The notes: a model not told the origin generated them from the sequence alone. Counted from the first letter of the stretch, positions 10,080 to 21,043 are shown. The stretch is DNA of 64,000 bases from Chionoecetes opilio (GCA_016584305.1 JACEEZ010005912.1:48419-112418); one strand, 5' to 3'. Program-made: numbers and translations.

Positions 10080-10307
10080 CCTTTCCCATCATCAGGTATA
10101 GGAAGTAGGGTTTCCACTTTCTCAAGCAATTCGAGAGTGAGGCTGGAGTGAGCCGGTACCGGTCAATAAACTCATCTTCAGGAGAGAAGTGAATGGGTCT
10201 TGTCGGTCCTAGGTAAAGTGAAGGTCTTGTCAGTCCCTAGGTAACATCGTGGTAACCGACTCCTCAATTTGTTCCAGTTGGTCAAAATTCAAGCAGTAGC
10301 CATTGAG
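10080..10307 (-). pseudogene. PIF/Harbinger transposase, exon 1
   Basis: The cleaner copy at 21176-21383 reads an N-terminal Harbinger segment: LEQVEEVRLPRIVPRD, then EDQFIDRYRLTPACSLELLE and PLLPIPDDGRG. It ends at a GTATGT donor. Splicing to 6436 gives DDGRG-GSIPAHLQLL in exact phase, matching the order of motifs in HARBI1-like proteins (RYRL helix domain before the IPxHLQLLTALRF stretch). Copy A keeps the acceptor-side and donor sequences (GT at 10079-10078) but has extra bases relative to copy B and is frameshifted. The intron to exon 2 is about 3.6 kb and full of other repeats. Confidence 0.75.
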
Positions 10308-10636
10308 TGTAATGATAAAAGTTAAATTAAACATAACAGCTAATAACAGTTAAATCAGTCAAGTTTCATTATATTCTTGTTGTTGCAAGGTAGGAAACAT
10401 ATATTGTTTATGTAGTATCATTGGGGGATAGTTTTAGTATTCAATTACTAATTTGCAGTAAGTTAATTATAGGCAATGATAAACTGAATTAAAAAGCAGA
10501 ATATTGATTTATTTAAGTCAGTAATTGGGGTTTTTTAATTATTTGAAATAGTTTTCTCTATGTAAGCCTAGAAAAGGAGAGTTTTGGTCAAAAAAATTAC
10601 TGGTTGAAATTATATATATATAATATATATATATAT

Positions 10637-10679
<43 letters not shown>

Positions 10680-10880
10680 TATATATATATATTATAAAAT
10701 ATATATATATATATAAAAATATAGTATCGTAACCTAGCCTAGGTATCATTATATAAAATAATTTTATTATTTGGAAATTTGGAATAACTGCTGCACATTT
10801 TTACTGACCTAAAATAATAGAGAAAAAGTAAGCTGTAAGGCCTGTGGAGGATCTAACTACTGCGGAATATTAACCAGTTC
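10308..10880. other. Intergenic AT-rich sequence with microsatellites
   Basis: Contains interrupted (AT)n at about 10610-10714; otherwise nothing recognisable. Upstream of transposase exon 1 on the minus strand; no core promoter can be pointed to. Confidence 0.5.
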
Positions 10881-11344
10881 AAGTTTACCTTCACCTATTT
10901 CGCCGCACCATGGAGTCATTTCGCCCACAGGTCAATTCGCCCACACCATGGAGTCATTTCGCTCAAGGTTACTGGTGGGTTCTTTCTATTTCTGCCAGAG
11001 GAAGATATGTTACATGACTCTCCGTGACATGGATCGTGTGGGCGAATTGATTGGGTATTATTCTAGTGTTTGCCCATAGGCTACTCCCCCCCTCCCACAA
11101 AAACAAGCTTGGGGACCTGGGGTAATGCGTGATATTTGGCTGGGGAACCAAAAAATGCGTCGCAACCACAATCGTGTTTGAGTTAGGTGTTGATAAATTC
11201 CCTAGATCTAGGGGAAAATTCATGGATTTCTTGTGAGTGAGACGTGTGAACCTGACGATCTCACAGAATGATGACCGAATGGATCCTCACAGAATGATGG
11301 GCCCAAGTGTCGAGAACCCCCCCCCCCCCAAACCCCCCTCTATA

Positions 11345-11620
11345 GGAGGTTAGGTTAAATTGTTTAGTGTGTCGAGAAAAACCCCCAACCCCCCGTTAGG
11401 AGGTTAGGTTAGATTTGTTTTTGGTTAGGTTTTGGGTAGGTTAGATTTGGGTAGTTTAGGTTAAATTTGGTTAGGTTAGTAATTGGTTAGGTAGGATAGA
11501 TTTCATTTGGTTACGCTAGGTTAGGTTATCGGTGGGTCAAGCCCCCTGCTAGGGTAGGTTAATTTTGGCAGGTTAGGTTTATTTTGGTTAGGCAAATTTC
11601 TATAGATAAATGGAAATTAC
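11345..11620 (+). repeat. Degenerate TTAGG-type minisatellite, left arm
   Basis: GGTTAGGTTAGATTTGG-like units in imperfect tandem, bounded on both sides by CCCTAGATCTAGGG. TTAGG is the arthropod telomere repeat, but here it is interspersed with ATTTGG spacers and forms a longer higher-order unit. Confidence 0.8.
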
Positions 11621-11955
11621 CCTAGATCTAGGGAACTTATCCCCCCCATACATAACTCTTTAATACTGTTTCCGACGCATAATTTGTTCCCCCCCCGAAA
11701 ACCCGCATTCCCATAGGTCCAAGCTTAGGAAGTGGGAGGGTAGCCAGTCAGAACGTCCCACGGGTGAAAACGTCCATTGTTCAGGGAAAGACCATAACGT
11801 CCACGTGTCATATCCATTTCTGCCAGAGGAAGATATGGTAAAATTCTAGTGTTTGCCCATACTCTCCCACTTCCCCCAAACAAGTTTGGGAACCTGTGGG
11901 GAATGCGGGGTTTTCAGGTGGGGAACAAATGATGCGTCGGAAACACGTAATTTAA

Positions 11956-13371
11956 AGTAATCGTCCAGACTCAATTTTTTTTTGCCGAATTATGTTGAAT
12001 GTACATTCAAAACACCTAATCCACCAAAAATAATTGATTTTCCAGGCCTTATTTCCGTAAAAAACAGACTTTTGTAAAAAGCGCGCGAAAAAAAAAATTC
12101 TTCCCTCCAACAGGGCTACGACTTTTATTGATGACGTCAGAAACAGGGGGCGCCCGCAGGGCACTGTCTGACACCTGTCGGCAAAAGTTATGATGGAGCG
12201 ATTGTATTTCGGTGTCAGACAGTGAATCTGTCGCTGTGACAGATCTAGAGTACGAGCTCAATTGACACCGAAAGAAATGACGCTGGTCGCGTATACTATG
12301 AGAAAAACGAACCTCAGATTGTTATGGGATCCTATGTTTGAGCCCGAGTACGAGGTGGATGAACAGGTGTTAGCAGAGCCTGAGGTTCAGCAGGAGGGGC
12401 CTGGCACTTCTCCAAAAAATGGATTGGTAAATAAGGTTAACCATGTGTGTGTGGGAATCACAATGAAGGTACTTTTGAGAAAATCCTATGGTTAGTTTTG
12501 GAGCTACAGTCAAACGTCATTATCGGAAACCACATATAGCATTAACTACAGCATAGAGTTGGAAAATATGCGGGCGGGAAGGCAGAAAGTGTGACAGCCA
12601 CACCACCACAGGGGACGCCCACTCCACCCCAAATCGTTTACTTTGGGTTTTCTGGTCTTGTTTTAAAAGGCAAAGCCTCACAGTCGTGGTGGTCCAAACC
12701 CCTGCTGCCAGTCCTGGCGTCCCTGTCTAAACAGGGCCACCTGGTCTGGTATGGTGTTGGACTGGAGTCACTGTCTTACGGGGGGGGGCGCCGCCCTTGT
12801 CCAGCACACTCGTGTACACCGTGCTCACCTCACACTCGTCGTCCCAACCCACACACTGGGTAGGCGACTAGTCGCGCTGCACATTCTCACCCAGTCTTTC
12901 ACCCGCTGTGTACACTACACACCGTTTCTCAACACAACTGCTCGCCCCAACACACTATAGGCGTGTATCACCCTACACACGCCACTCCTTTCCGTGTGCA
13001 AACTTTTCTCGAAAGGCACAGCTGTCTTGCTGCACCCATAAAGGATGCATGCATGTGGCATATAGCAAAAAAAATCTATCAGAAACACCCAAATATCTTC
13101 AAGTACTATATTTATCTCTGTGTTTACGTGCTTCTCTGATCAAGCGCGGGAAGATGAGCCTCCCTGATGCTACGTCACCGAGCCTGAGCATGAGCGTCTG
13201 CAAACCTTGAGTGTGTTTTGAAAACTCGGGGAATTTGCAGATTTTGATTGCGGATTATTTAAAAACGGCTGACTGGATACAAAAGTTGACGACGTATTGT
13301 TGATATACTCGTTAATGGCTATGATTTGATTGCATTAAATCAGGAATGATGAAATGGTCTGGACGATTATT
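11956..13371. mobile_element. TTAA-targeting DNA transposon (piggyBac-type target), 1416 bp, non-autonomous
   Basis: Ends AGTAATCGTCCAGAC and GTCTGGACGATTATT (inverse AATAATCGTCCAGAC) lie immediately inside TTAA at 11952-11955 and 13372-13375. The uninserted sequence is visible in the inverted arm nearby (11671-11690 and 22680-22700: ...ACTCTTTAATTACGTGTTTCCGACGCAT), so insertion into TTAA is directly supported. TTAA targets are characteristic of piggyBac elements, although these ends do not show the usual CCC start. The interior has an acidic frame (SDSESVAVTDLEYD and EPEYEVDEQVLAEPEV, best read in the 23209-23420 copy), a plausible partner-protein or transposase N-terminus, then GC-rich filler. 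No catalytic domain is present. A related copy is at 30241-31381. Confidence 0.8.
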
Positions 13372-13439
13372 TTAAGAGTTGTGTAGGGGGGGGGTAAAAT
13401 TCCCTAGATCTAGGGTAATTTCCTACAATCTAGAGAAAT

Positions 13440-13650
13440 TTGCCTAACCAAAATTAATCTAACCTAGCGGGGGGCTTGACCCACCGATAAACTAACCTAA
13501 CCAAATCTAACTTACCTAAATCTAACATAAGCCAACCTAACCTAACGAAATCTAACCTAACCTAACCAAATCTAACCTCACCTATCCAAATATAACCAAC
13601 CCTAACCTAGCCAAATCTAACCTAACCGAACCAAATCGAACCTAACCTCC
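13440..13650 (-). repeat. Degenerate TTAGG-type minisatellite, right arm
   Basis: AACCTAACC / AAATCTAACCTAACC units, the inverse of 11345-11620. Confidence 0.8.
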
Positions 13651-13778
13651 TAGGGGGGGGGTTGGGGGGGTTCTCGGCACTTCGGTCATCATTCTGTGAG
13701 GATCGTCAGGTTCACACGTCTCTGGACTCAGAAGAAATCCAAAGAATTTTCCCTAGATCTAGATAATTTTTACAACAA

Positions 13779-14195
13779 CCCTAACTCAAAAACTATGTGG
13801 TTGCGACACATATTTTGTACCCCAGCCAAATATCCCGCATTCCCCCAGGTCCCCAAGCTTGTTTTGTGGGTGAGGGGGAGTATGGGCAAATACTAGAATA
13901 ATACCAAATTTTTTCAACACCCCTAACTCAAAAACTATGTAGTTGCGACGCATATTTTGTACCCCAGCCAAATATCCCGCATTCCCCCAGGTCCCCAAGC
14001 TTGTTTTGTGGGAGAGGGGGAGTATGGGCAAACACTAGAATAATACCAAATGTTTTCAACACCCCTAACTCAAAAACTATGTGGTTGCGACGCATATTTT
14101 GTACCCCAGCCAAATACCCCGCATTCCCCCAGGTCCCCAAGCTTGTTTTGGGGGAGAGGGGGAGTATGGGCAAACACTAGAATAATACCGAAGAT
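13779..14195. repeat. Three tandem copies of a 142-bp unit
   Basis: CCCTAACTCAAAAACTATGT starts at 13779, 13921 and 14063, an exact 142-bp period, with nearly identical units. Single inverted copies lie at about 11060-11200 and 22070-22205. The two open minus-strand frames over this array are shifted copies of each other and are repeat artefacts. Confidence 0.9.
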
Positions 14196-14328
14196 ATGTA
14201 GTTACATGACTCCGTGACATGGATCGTGTGGGCGAATTGACTTTAGAGTGGGCGAATTGACTCTTACATGTGGGCGAAATGACCGGTAACCTTGCCTATA
14301 TACGAGATGCAGACTGAAGGTAAATTTT

Positions 14329-14969
14329 AAATAATGCTATATACAGTTGATTTTGTTTCACTTACCATGGCAGGACCGACTGGAAATTCCATCTTGATGC
14401 AAGCGCTGCTGTATTTGCCGTATCACTGATGTTGTTCTTGTTCTTGTTTTAGGGCTGATAAGCGGCATAGGAGAGGTAAACAAACTCATGTCCTAGGGTT
14501 CCAAACGCGATCTTCTAAACAAATTTTCAGAAGCTTCATATCTGCAGTAGATGCATGTATAACTTTCATATTATGCCAAACATAATATTGGCAATACCGA
14601 TAATTTGTCTTAGCATTGGCATTTGCATAGTATTCGTAAATATCATTAGACTCAAGTGTTGGACAGGGTCCTGGGTGTCTAACATTTTCAATACTACGCT
14701 CTTTAGTTTTAGACCAATTTAAGACTAATCCCCCCCGGAAAAAGTTTAAAGAACGGAAATGCCTGTCTAAAGCCACGATTAGTCTTAGGTTAGCCTAAGT
14801 CCACGTTTAAAGAATCGGCCGATAGTGTTGTTTAGGGGCTGCGGGGAGCGCCACCTTGCCGCAAGTCTGAGGACTGATGACTGTATTGTGTTTGTGTCTT
14901 TTGAAACGGAATCGTTTCATATCTGGTACTCCATTATCCTTATTAGATGAATTAATTCATTGTAGTCTT
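14329..14969. other. Unassigned sequence with one open frame
   Basis: A 96-codon minus-strand frame (14486-14776) reads with a protein-like composition (IYEYYANANAKTNYRYCQYY then VWHNMKVIHASTADMKLL). I do not recognise it and have no second copy to test conservation. A CTTAGG...CCTAAG-type inverted word near 14785 hints at a MITE end. Confidence 0.25.
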
Positions 14970-16905
14970 AGGCAATTTATCATTAGAAATATTAATCTTA
15001 TGTTTTTTCGATATGTTTTTTATACCCTTTTGATGACTCTTAGTAGTGATAAATTAATGTTATCCAAAATTGGACTCTTGCTAATGTAGCGCTCAGCGTT
15101 CGTCCTAAGCCGGACGTCTAGGACCGAGCCCAAATCCTTGTCCTAAACTATAACGCGTCTGGAATTCTCGAACTTAAAGTGACGCAGGGTCTAAATCTTC
15201 GGACGTTCCCCTAAGACGAGTCCTTAGGGACGAATCCTAAATCTCTACAGTATGGGCCAGCTGGTCTTATTTTGTTTTCTCATTTCTGATTTGTTTTCCT
15301 GCATTTTTTCACGGAAATTAAACCCACTGATTAAAAACCACAATATTTAGTTTTTCTATTCCACATATTTTTTTGGTGAAAATAATAACAATAAAAAAAA
15401 ACCTAAAAATGGCCAAAAATAACAACATTTTTTCCGATCCTCTAATAATGACGTTGTTCCCCGCGGGACATTCCGGATGGCACTCAGTAAGATCCGGGGA
15501 CTAAAATGTCCATCCCTAAACAAGTGCATAACAGTGGAGTGTTGCCGCCCATGAAAATTTGATGGGCCATCGAAAGATAACTTCTATAAGATTTTATTTC
15601 GTAATACATGCAACAACAAAAACAGGAGGCCGCGAGAGGGAAAACCAGGCACGCGCCCAGATAGAAACACGGAGAGAGAACGCTGTTATAGTTTTTGTAC
15701 TTCAAAATGCCTAATCTTTTCAACCAAGAAGAATTTTTTTCTTTGTATTGTAGAGCTTAAGGAACATCTACGGGTAGGTTTAGAATACGTAGAGATGGGA
15801 TAATTCAATGGCCATTTGAAAGGTAAAAAAAACAATAACAAGCGTTTTTTCGCACTTGTCAGGACAAACTATGCCGCAGCCTATTACTACTTCTCTCCAC
15901 AAAGTGTCAGTGTAAGCCAACCTTAAAACGTATTGACCAACATTGTTAGAGGTAGTTAAAGGCATGTACTTTCCGCAGAACCCCCCTCCCCCCCCCCCCC
16001 ATCATAATAAAACAACCATTTAATCCTCGGAGGCGTAGAATAGGTCGTGACCTTGGAGAGCCAGAGACAGTCACCTGCTGCTGTGAGGCAACTCGCCTGG
16101 TTGTTCCTCTCACTCTGGGCATTCCCCACCACAGGCAGCTACAAATAAGTGCGCGTTTTAACACGTGATTACTATTGGTAACCTCGACTTCACTCCCAGT
16201 GGTGAAAAAACCGGACCTGGTGTTGTTTCCAAGGATCAGTGGCTTGGTGAAAGAGGACTGCAAAACTATAAAACGGTTTATGACTGGTATTTAGCACAGA
16301 GGGGACATATGGCAATGCTAGGAGGTAGTAGGCCATCAGTAGCAGTGGGCGCTCGGTCAACACTACCCCTCTGTATAACGTGATTTTGTAACTCATTGAG
16401 AAACTATTGTTTACCTATACCCCTATTGTACTGGTAGGAATCAGGCTTTGGGGAAATACAATGGTATGCGTTAACTCCGTGTGGTTGGGTGGGCGCGTAC
16501 CCGGTGTTCCCCTCTTAGGCTCCTCAGATATTAATAGCAAAGGCAAATTAATACTGAACAACCAAGTGTGATCATTCATAGTAAAAAAAAATAAGAATTT
16601 GAAAGTATAACTATAAGATTAAAAGTCCTTCAAAATTATACAACACACTAATGTGTGCAAACGCAGAATAGAACACAAGCTTGACAGTTTTTATTTGTAG
16701 AAAAAAAACATAAAAAAGCTCATATTGTATGTATTCATTATATATATTAAATATAACAAGAAATTTTCAGTATCCATAGTGTGTAATATACAGGGGCTCG
16801 CCTCTATGCCGCTGTCACCACTGAATCCAAAAAAAATATGATGTGCAGTTTTTCACTGCGTAATCTACAGCAAGCCTGTGCAACTGCGGCCCTCTAAGGC
16901 CGGGT
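14970..16905. repeat. Long interspersed unit, copy without MITE
   Basis: Collinear with 41785-44465 (same orientation) and with the inverse of 38724-41500. Shared landmarks are the CCTAAATCTCTA...AGTATGGGCC motif, a TGGGCCATCGAAAGATAACTT region, GCCTCACTCTGGGCATTCC, and the end AGCAAGCCTGTGCAAC. It lacks the 251-bp MITE present in both other copies, and so supplies the empty site. Open frames (16165-16383 and others) are not conserved between copies. Confidence 0.8.
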
Positions 16906-17225
16906 TCAAACGGGGAAAACTTTTTAATGGTCAGTGGCCGCCACAAAAAAATGGTCAAAATAAAAACACACGCATCTCTATGGCTGCATGCACACGGGCC
17001 ACTTTTTTGGGGGGACCACAAAAATAGTGGCGAGTCGTGGCGGGCGGATCCATTTTTCTGACCACACCATTGTGGCCGGCCACCGGGGCCAACGATAGAA
17101 ACCGTGTTTTCAAATGGCAGCATTCACACGAGCCACTTTTGGTTGCCACCACCCTGCCTGGTATTCCTGCCACCTGAATCCATTATCTGGTATATCTGAA
17201 TCTGGTATATTTGCCACCACCCTAC
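16898..17225. mobile_element. Harbinger-like MITE or remnant
   Basis: Starts TAAGGCCGGGTTCAAACGGGG and contains repeated CACACGGGCCACTTTTTTGG / CACACGAGCCACTTTTGG words and GTGGCC inverted words. The style matches other GGCC-ended MITEs of the window, but I cannot define the right end or target duplication. Confidence 0.4.
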
Positions 17226-18266
17226 CACCCTAGTAAGTGAAGAATATTAGGCAAGGTCAATGTTTAACTCGTTATATAATATACATTTTCTGATCGTCAT
17301 TAATCTGGTCCCTAAAGTTGCACTTTGTAAAAAAAACGTTATGTGCATTTCTTATTTTAACATTTGTTTTATTTCATGTAGGGACAGGCGCGGGGATATT
17401 GGCATTGTACGTAGGGACACGTTAGGGGGACTTCATGGTTTCTGTAGAGATATTTGGACCAAATATGAGTGTTTGAATTGGCAACACTACGCGCCGCGTG
17501 CGCCGCGCTACCAAACCTTCAGTCTTCCACGAGCCGTCGGTGGGAAAGCACGCTCGCTCGGTGTTCACCTCGCTATGCAGTAAACATTCCCACCCGTGGA
17601 AAGTTTTGCTGCTGGTGTTTCACGAGTTTCTGCCAGAACCTCTGCCCTTGGAGTCGCTTCACAGATCCCAAGGCGAACCTTGAAGGTTGGGCGCGTAGGC
17701 TCATTACATGAGGGGGCCCCTTAGAGGGGTACTGGAAAGGTCTGTGGAGAGGGGACGCAGTGACTGATAGGTTTGGGTTGTCCCGAAAGGGGCAGCGTCA
17801 GGGCTGGTATGACGCCGTTTAGACGGCGGCCAGTTTAGCCCTCCTGACGCTTTATAATAGTTGCTGGACGAGGTTACCATCCCCCGTCAGGTAGCTAGGT
17901 TTCTGCCTTTGTGGCAGTCTGTTTTTGTTAGGTTTTTATTAAGCTTTTTTTCTCCCTCTGCCCTTTCTGCGTTATTTTCTGAGTCATGCCCACTCTAACG
18001 GCAGGGCCAAGTTCCATTCTCCTCGCCCTTCGTCAGGAGGGGAACTATCGCCCATCAGTGAAGCATGCATGCATCGAACCATCCTCACAAGACAAGACGA
18101 TCTGTTGCTTCACACCGCCTCTCTCCTGACGTCACCGCCCTCTACTCCTGCCCCTCACCCTGCCAAGATCCTGCTCGCCCTAGCTCCTCCAAGAGAGCTG
18201 CTGCTACCCGTGCTTTCACTTCTGCTGCTTCGACAAAACCTGACCTAAAATTTTGCCCTGAAAACC
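17226..18266. repeat. Interspersed unit, copy 1 of 3, plus unassigned tail
   Basis: 17226-17740 matches 50960-51500 and, less cleanly, 28600-29105 (landmarks GGGACAGGCGCGGGGATA, TTTCTGTAGAGATATTTGG, GTAAACATTCCCACCCGTGG). 17741-18266 is not found elsewhere in the window. It holds short serine/proline-rich frames with no recognisable domain and ends at the N at 18267. Confidence 0.6.
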
Positions 18267-18267
18267 N
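18267..18267. other. Single N, probable contig join
   Basis: One ambiguous base exactly where copy B of the large duplication begins. Confidence 0.9.
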
Positions 18268-18617
18268 TTTAACCTAAGGCTTCAACCGAATGGTTGCCTG
18301 CAAAAACTCTGGGCTAAACTTTTGCCACATGTAAATGATGAATGCAACCATTTTTGGAAGCGTATATCGCCGTCTAACCTTATAATATCATCAAATCACA
18401 TCATCAAAATTTTTTACTACACGCATACAGGGAAATTACATGTTCGTCCGGCATGTACATGCTTTGCCGGCCCACCGCCGAAACAAACTACGCATTTACC
18501 AAACTTATTCGGTTATTCGGTAACTCCCTGCATATACCAGACTGCAAGCATGCAACATTTGGCGTGCATGACCAGCCCAGAAACTTAACTTGTGTTTAGG
18601 GACGGCTGGCAGTATAT

Positions 18618-18865
18618 GGCCCGTACCGAGAGTCATGATGAAGGTTGAGCGACGACCTTCGTCGACTGAGGAAGGTTACCATACAAGGGATATTTTTCGG
18701 AACGAAGAGCAGCGACGAAGGTCGTCACGAAGACACGGGTGTACCCGTGTCTTCGTGCCGACCTTCGTCGCTGCTCTTCGTTCTGAAAAATATCCCTTGT
18801 ATGGTACCCTTCCTCAGTTGACGAAGGTCGTCGCTCAACCTTCATCATGACTCTCGGAACGGGCC
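18618..18865. mobile_element. Hairpin MITE, second copy
   Basis: 248-bp palindrome with the same GGCCCGTACCGAG ends and loop as 7528-7773, inside duplicated block B. Confidence 0.85.
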
Positions 18866-18926
18866 TATTTGTTACCACAATTACCTTCCACAGGTTTCTC
18901 CCAGGCACCCATTTATCAATCATCAA

Positions 18927-19214
18927 TTATTGGGGCATACGCCGGGGGCGAGTTGCCTCGCCCACCCTCACCCAGGAGAACTCAAGTCCCAAAGGCTTTG
19001 CTTCTTCCTGCAGCGCCTCGAGAGCCATCACCAGTAGCTCCAGCGACTCAGCAAAGATTACGGCATCATCGGCAAAAACAAGATCAGTGATCTTGGTGTT
19101 GCCGAGGGATGCTGCACAATTTCTTTGATCTACAACATTGCCCAATACCCAGTCCATACAAGTGCTGAAAAGTGATGGGGCAAGGACACAACCTTGCCTC
19201 ACTCCTGTATTCAC
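18927..19214 (-). pseudogene. RTE-like reverse transcriptase fragment, copy B
   Basis: Carries GVRQGCVLAPSLF and LVFADDAVIFAESLE and the same internal deletion as 7831-8124. Truncated at the 5' end. Confidence 0.85.
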
Positions 19215-19286
19215 AGGAAAGAAGCTGGATACACCTCCCCCACAATTAAAAGCAATCCCAAAATATACAGCATATCCTAATTAGCA

Positions 19287-19288
<2 letters not shown>

Positions 19289-19371
<83 letters not shown>

Positions 19372-19379
19372 TATATATG
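19289..19379. repeat. (AT)n microsatellite
   Basis: AT dinucleotide tract, length different from the copy A counterpart. Confidence 0.95.
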
Positions 19380-19384
19380 TGAGG

Positions 19385-20995
19385 GCTGAGAACGTGGAGA
19401 ATGGGGAATAGAAGGGAAAGAAGGATAAATGGGGAAAGATAAGGAGAAAGAGAATGAAGGAAGAGGCAGAGAGTACTGATGATGGTGGTAGATAGAGAGA
19501 GAGGCAATGATGTTGTGATGACACAAGTTCTCCTTATCAGCAGCCACCTGCAGATTTGCTGACCACAGCTGAGGGTCCCTCCCGTCCCCCGACGAAAGGG
19601 AATAGGGAGAAGGAGGAAAGGAGAGAGAGAGAGAGAGAGAAAGTGAGGGAGAGTGAGAGAAGGTGAGATAGTGAGAGAAAGTGAGGGAGAGAGGAAGGTG
19701 AGGAGAAGTAGAATAACGCTGCACCAACACTTTTCACCCCTAGCACCCATCTCACCTCACTTCATAACTGTCAACAGTGAGATACCCTTTGACCTGTAAC
19801 CACCAACACACGCCTCGCATGCCTCCTTGCTGGGAGGACAGAGACATAATCTATCTAGACACGAGTGCGTGCAGGCCTGCGTCGCGGTGACCTCTTCCGA
19901 GAGTAGTGTCTTAGTGCAGCGCATGAGTATACGTGTATTCTTTCAAGGCCTCCTCGGGCAGCGCGCGGCACGTGCAGGGTGTGGCCGAGTTCCCCTCCGC
20001 CGGGCCCCTGCGCGCCACGCTCCTGCCCGACGCTACGACGCCCACCACTCCGCTTGTCCCCTGGGGCAGGTGCTATTCAACTCTACGATGCCCCGACGTC
20101 CTGCCAGGCACCTGCCCCGGTGGCTTTGCCCCTGTGTTTCTCCTGGGCTTCTGAGATGAAAGGGCCACGGTGGGGCAAATAGTGGCGCTCTGCGTTGCCC
20201 ATGTGGCTCTCCTGGGCCCCAGGGACCACGGGGCCTCGGCGGGACGACTAAGGAATACCCCGCATAGCCCCAGGGGCGGGAAGTGCAACTCTACGAGGCC
20301 ATGACGTCCCTGCAACACCGCCCGCTCCTGTGGCTCTCCTCCTGGGGCCGCAGGAATCCCCGAAGCCACAGCAAGGCAACCAAGGGGCGCCCTACTTTGC
20401 CCCAGGGGGTAGGGAAGTGCAACTCTACGAGACCATGACGTCCCTCCACACTACCTGCCCCTGTTGCCTCTCTTCAGGGCCCTTGGGGAGCCACTGGGCG
20501 CTGGGGCCGGACACTAGCGGCGGGCCTGGGGCGGAGGTGAAACTCTACGCTGCTACAACGCCCTACTAGATACCTCCTTCAGGAGGCTTCCCCTGGGTTT
20601 CCCCCCCGGGACCCCGGGGCATTACCAGACACCTGCAGCAGGATCTTAGGACCTCTTGAGTACCACATACAGGTCTTCCTGAAGGCGACGCAGCAGATGG
20701 TGATGTATCTATATGATTGACAGTGCATGACAGGGGCGGGCGATTAATGGATGCCCCCGGGGCAACTATGCAAGCCCGGGGAGGTAAGCTCCCCGTATCT
20801 CCGAAGCTACGGGCTCTGCCCCGTGTACCTTCCGGTACAAGGAGATAAGCCCAACCCGGCACCTTCAGGTAGGGGTGCCGGGGTTAATTGTCATGCCACG
20901 ACCAGCGACCGATTGGATAGAACCATAGCGGGTTGGGGGGCCGCTAAAACAGGAGCTACGTATATCAACACCTCCCGTTGAGCCCGCGCACGCAA
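19385..20995. repeat. Composite GA-rich plus GC-rich minisatellite, copy B
   Basis: Same order of blocks as 8290-9905, with scattered indels that change every long reading frame. Confidence 0.8.
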
Positions 20996-21038
20996 TTTCC
21001 TTTCCCCCTTCGGGAGTAGGGCGGCGTGTGGCTTAACA

Positions 21039-21043
21039 ATATA

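Larger units (their letters stand above)
1206..10307. mobile_element. PIF/Harbinger-type element, disrupted and expanded by later insertions
   Basis: The region carries the two-gene layout typical of PIF/Harbinger transposons: a Myb/SANT-like DNA-binding protein on the plus strand (1564-4442) and a DDE transposase on the minus strand (10307-5590), read convergently. The left limit is where this copy and the paralog at 54537 start to match, at a GGGCC string followed by a T run, compatible with a Harbinger terminus. I cannot find the matching right terminus, so the right limit given is only the start of transposase exon 1. Harbinger elements are normally 3-5 kb; the extra length comes from a hAT-type MITE (4803-5472), a 251-bp MITE (1871-2121) and about 3.6 kb of LINE, hairpin and satellite sequence in the transposase intron. 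Neither gene is intact. Confidence 0.6.
7155..12616. repeat. Large duplicated block, copy A
   Basis: Collinear with 18268-23647 from TTAACCTAAGGCTTCAACCG through the LINE fragment, hairpin, (AT)n, GA-rich and GC-rich repeats, transposase exon 1, the TTAGG-like arrays and the left half of the TTAA element. Differences are mostly single-base indels and (AT)n length. Copy A continues into unique sequence on both sides, whereas copy B is cut at both ends close to N characters. Confidence 0.9.
10881..14328. mobile_element. Layered fold-back element with TTAGG-like arrays
   Basis: The two halves are inverted. AAGTTTACCTTCA (10881-10893) faces TGAAGGTAAATTT (14315-14327). Subterminal TCAATTCGCCCAC / TCATTTCGCCCAC words repeat at both ends in opposite orientation. 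A 142-bp unit, a TTAGG-like array and the 14-bp palindrome CCCTAGATCTAGGG (11200, 11620, 13402; truncated at 13751) follow in mirror order. The centre holds a further small inverted repeat (11650-11950) and a TTAA-flanked transposon (11956-13371). A truncated second copy starts at 21898. No transposase is encoded. Whether it moves as one element is inference from its symmetry. Confidence 0.65.

Noticed and set aside
11345..11620. Telomere or subtelomere signal from TTAGG words
   Set aside because: The array is degenerate, has ATTTGG spacers, sits inside an inverted element and is matched by an opposite-strand array at 13440-13650; it is interstitial.
15946..16396. Open frames in the long interspersed unit (also 43357-43752)
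   Set aside because: Reading frames are not preserved among the three copies, so there is no sign of coding constraint.
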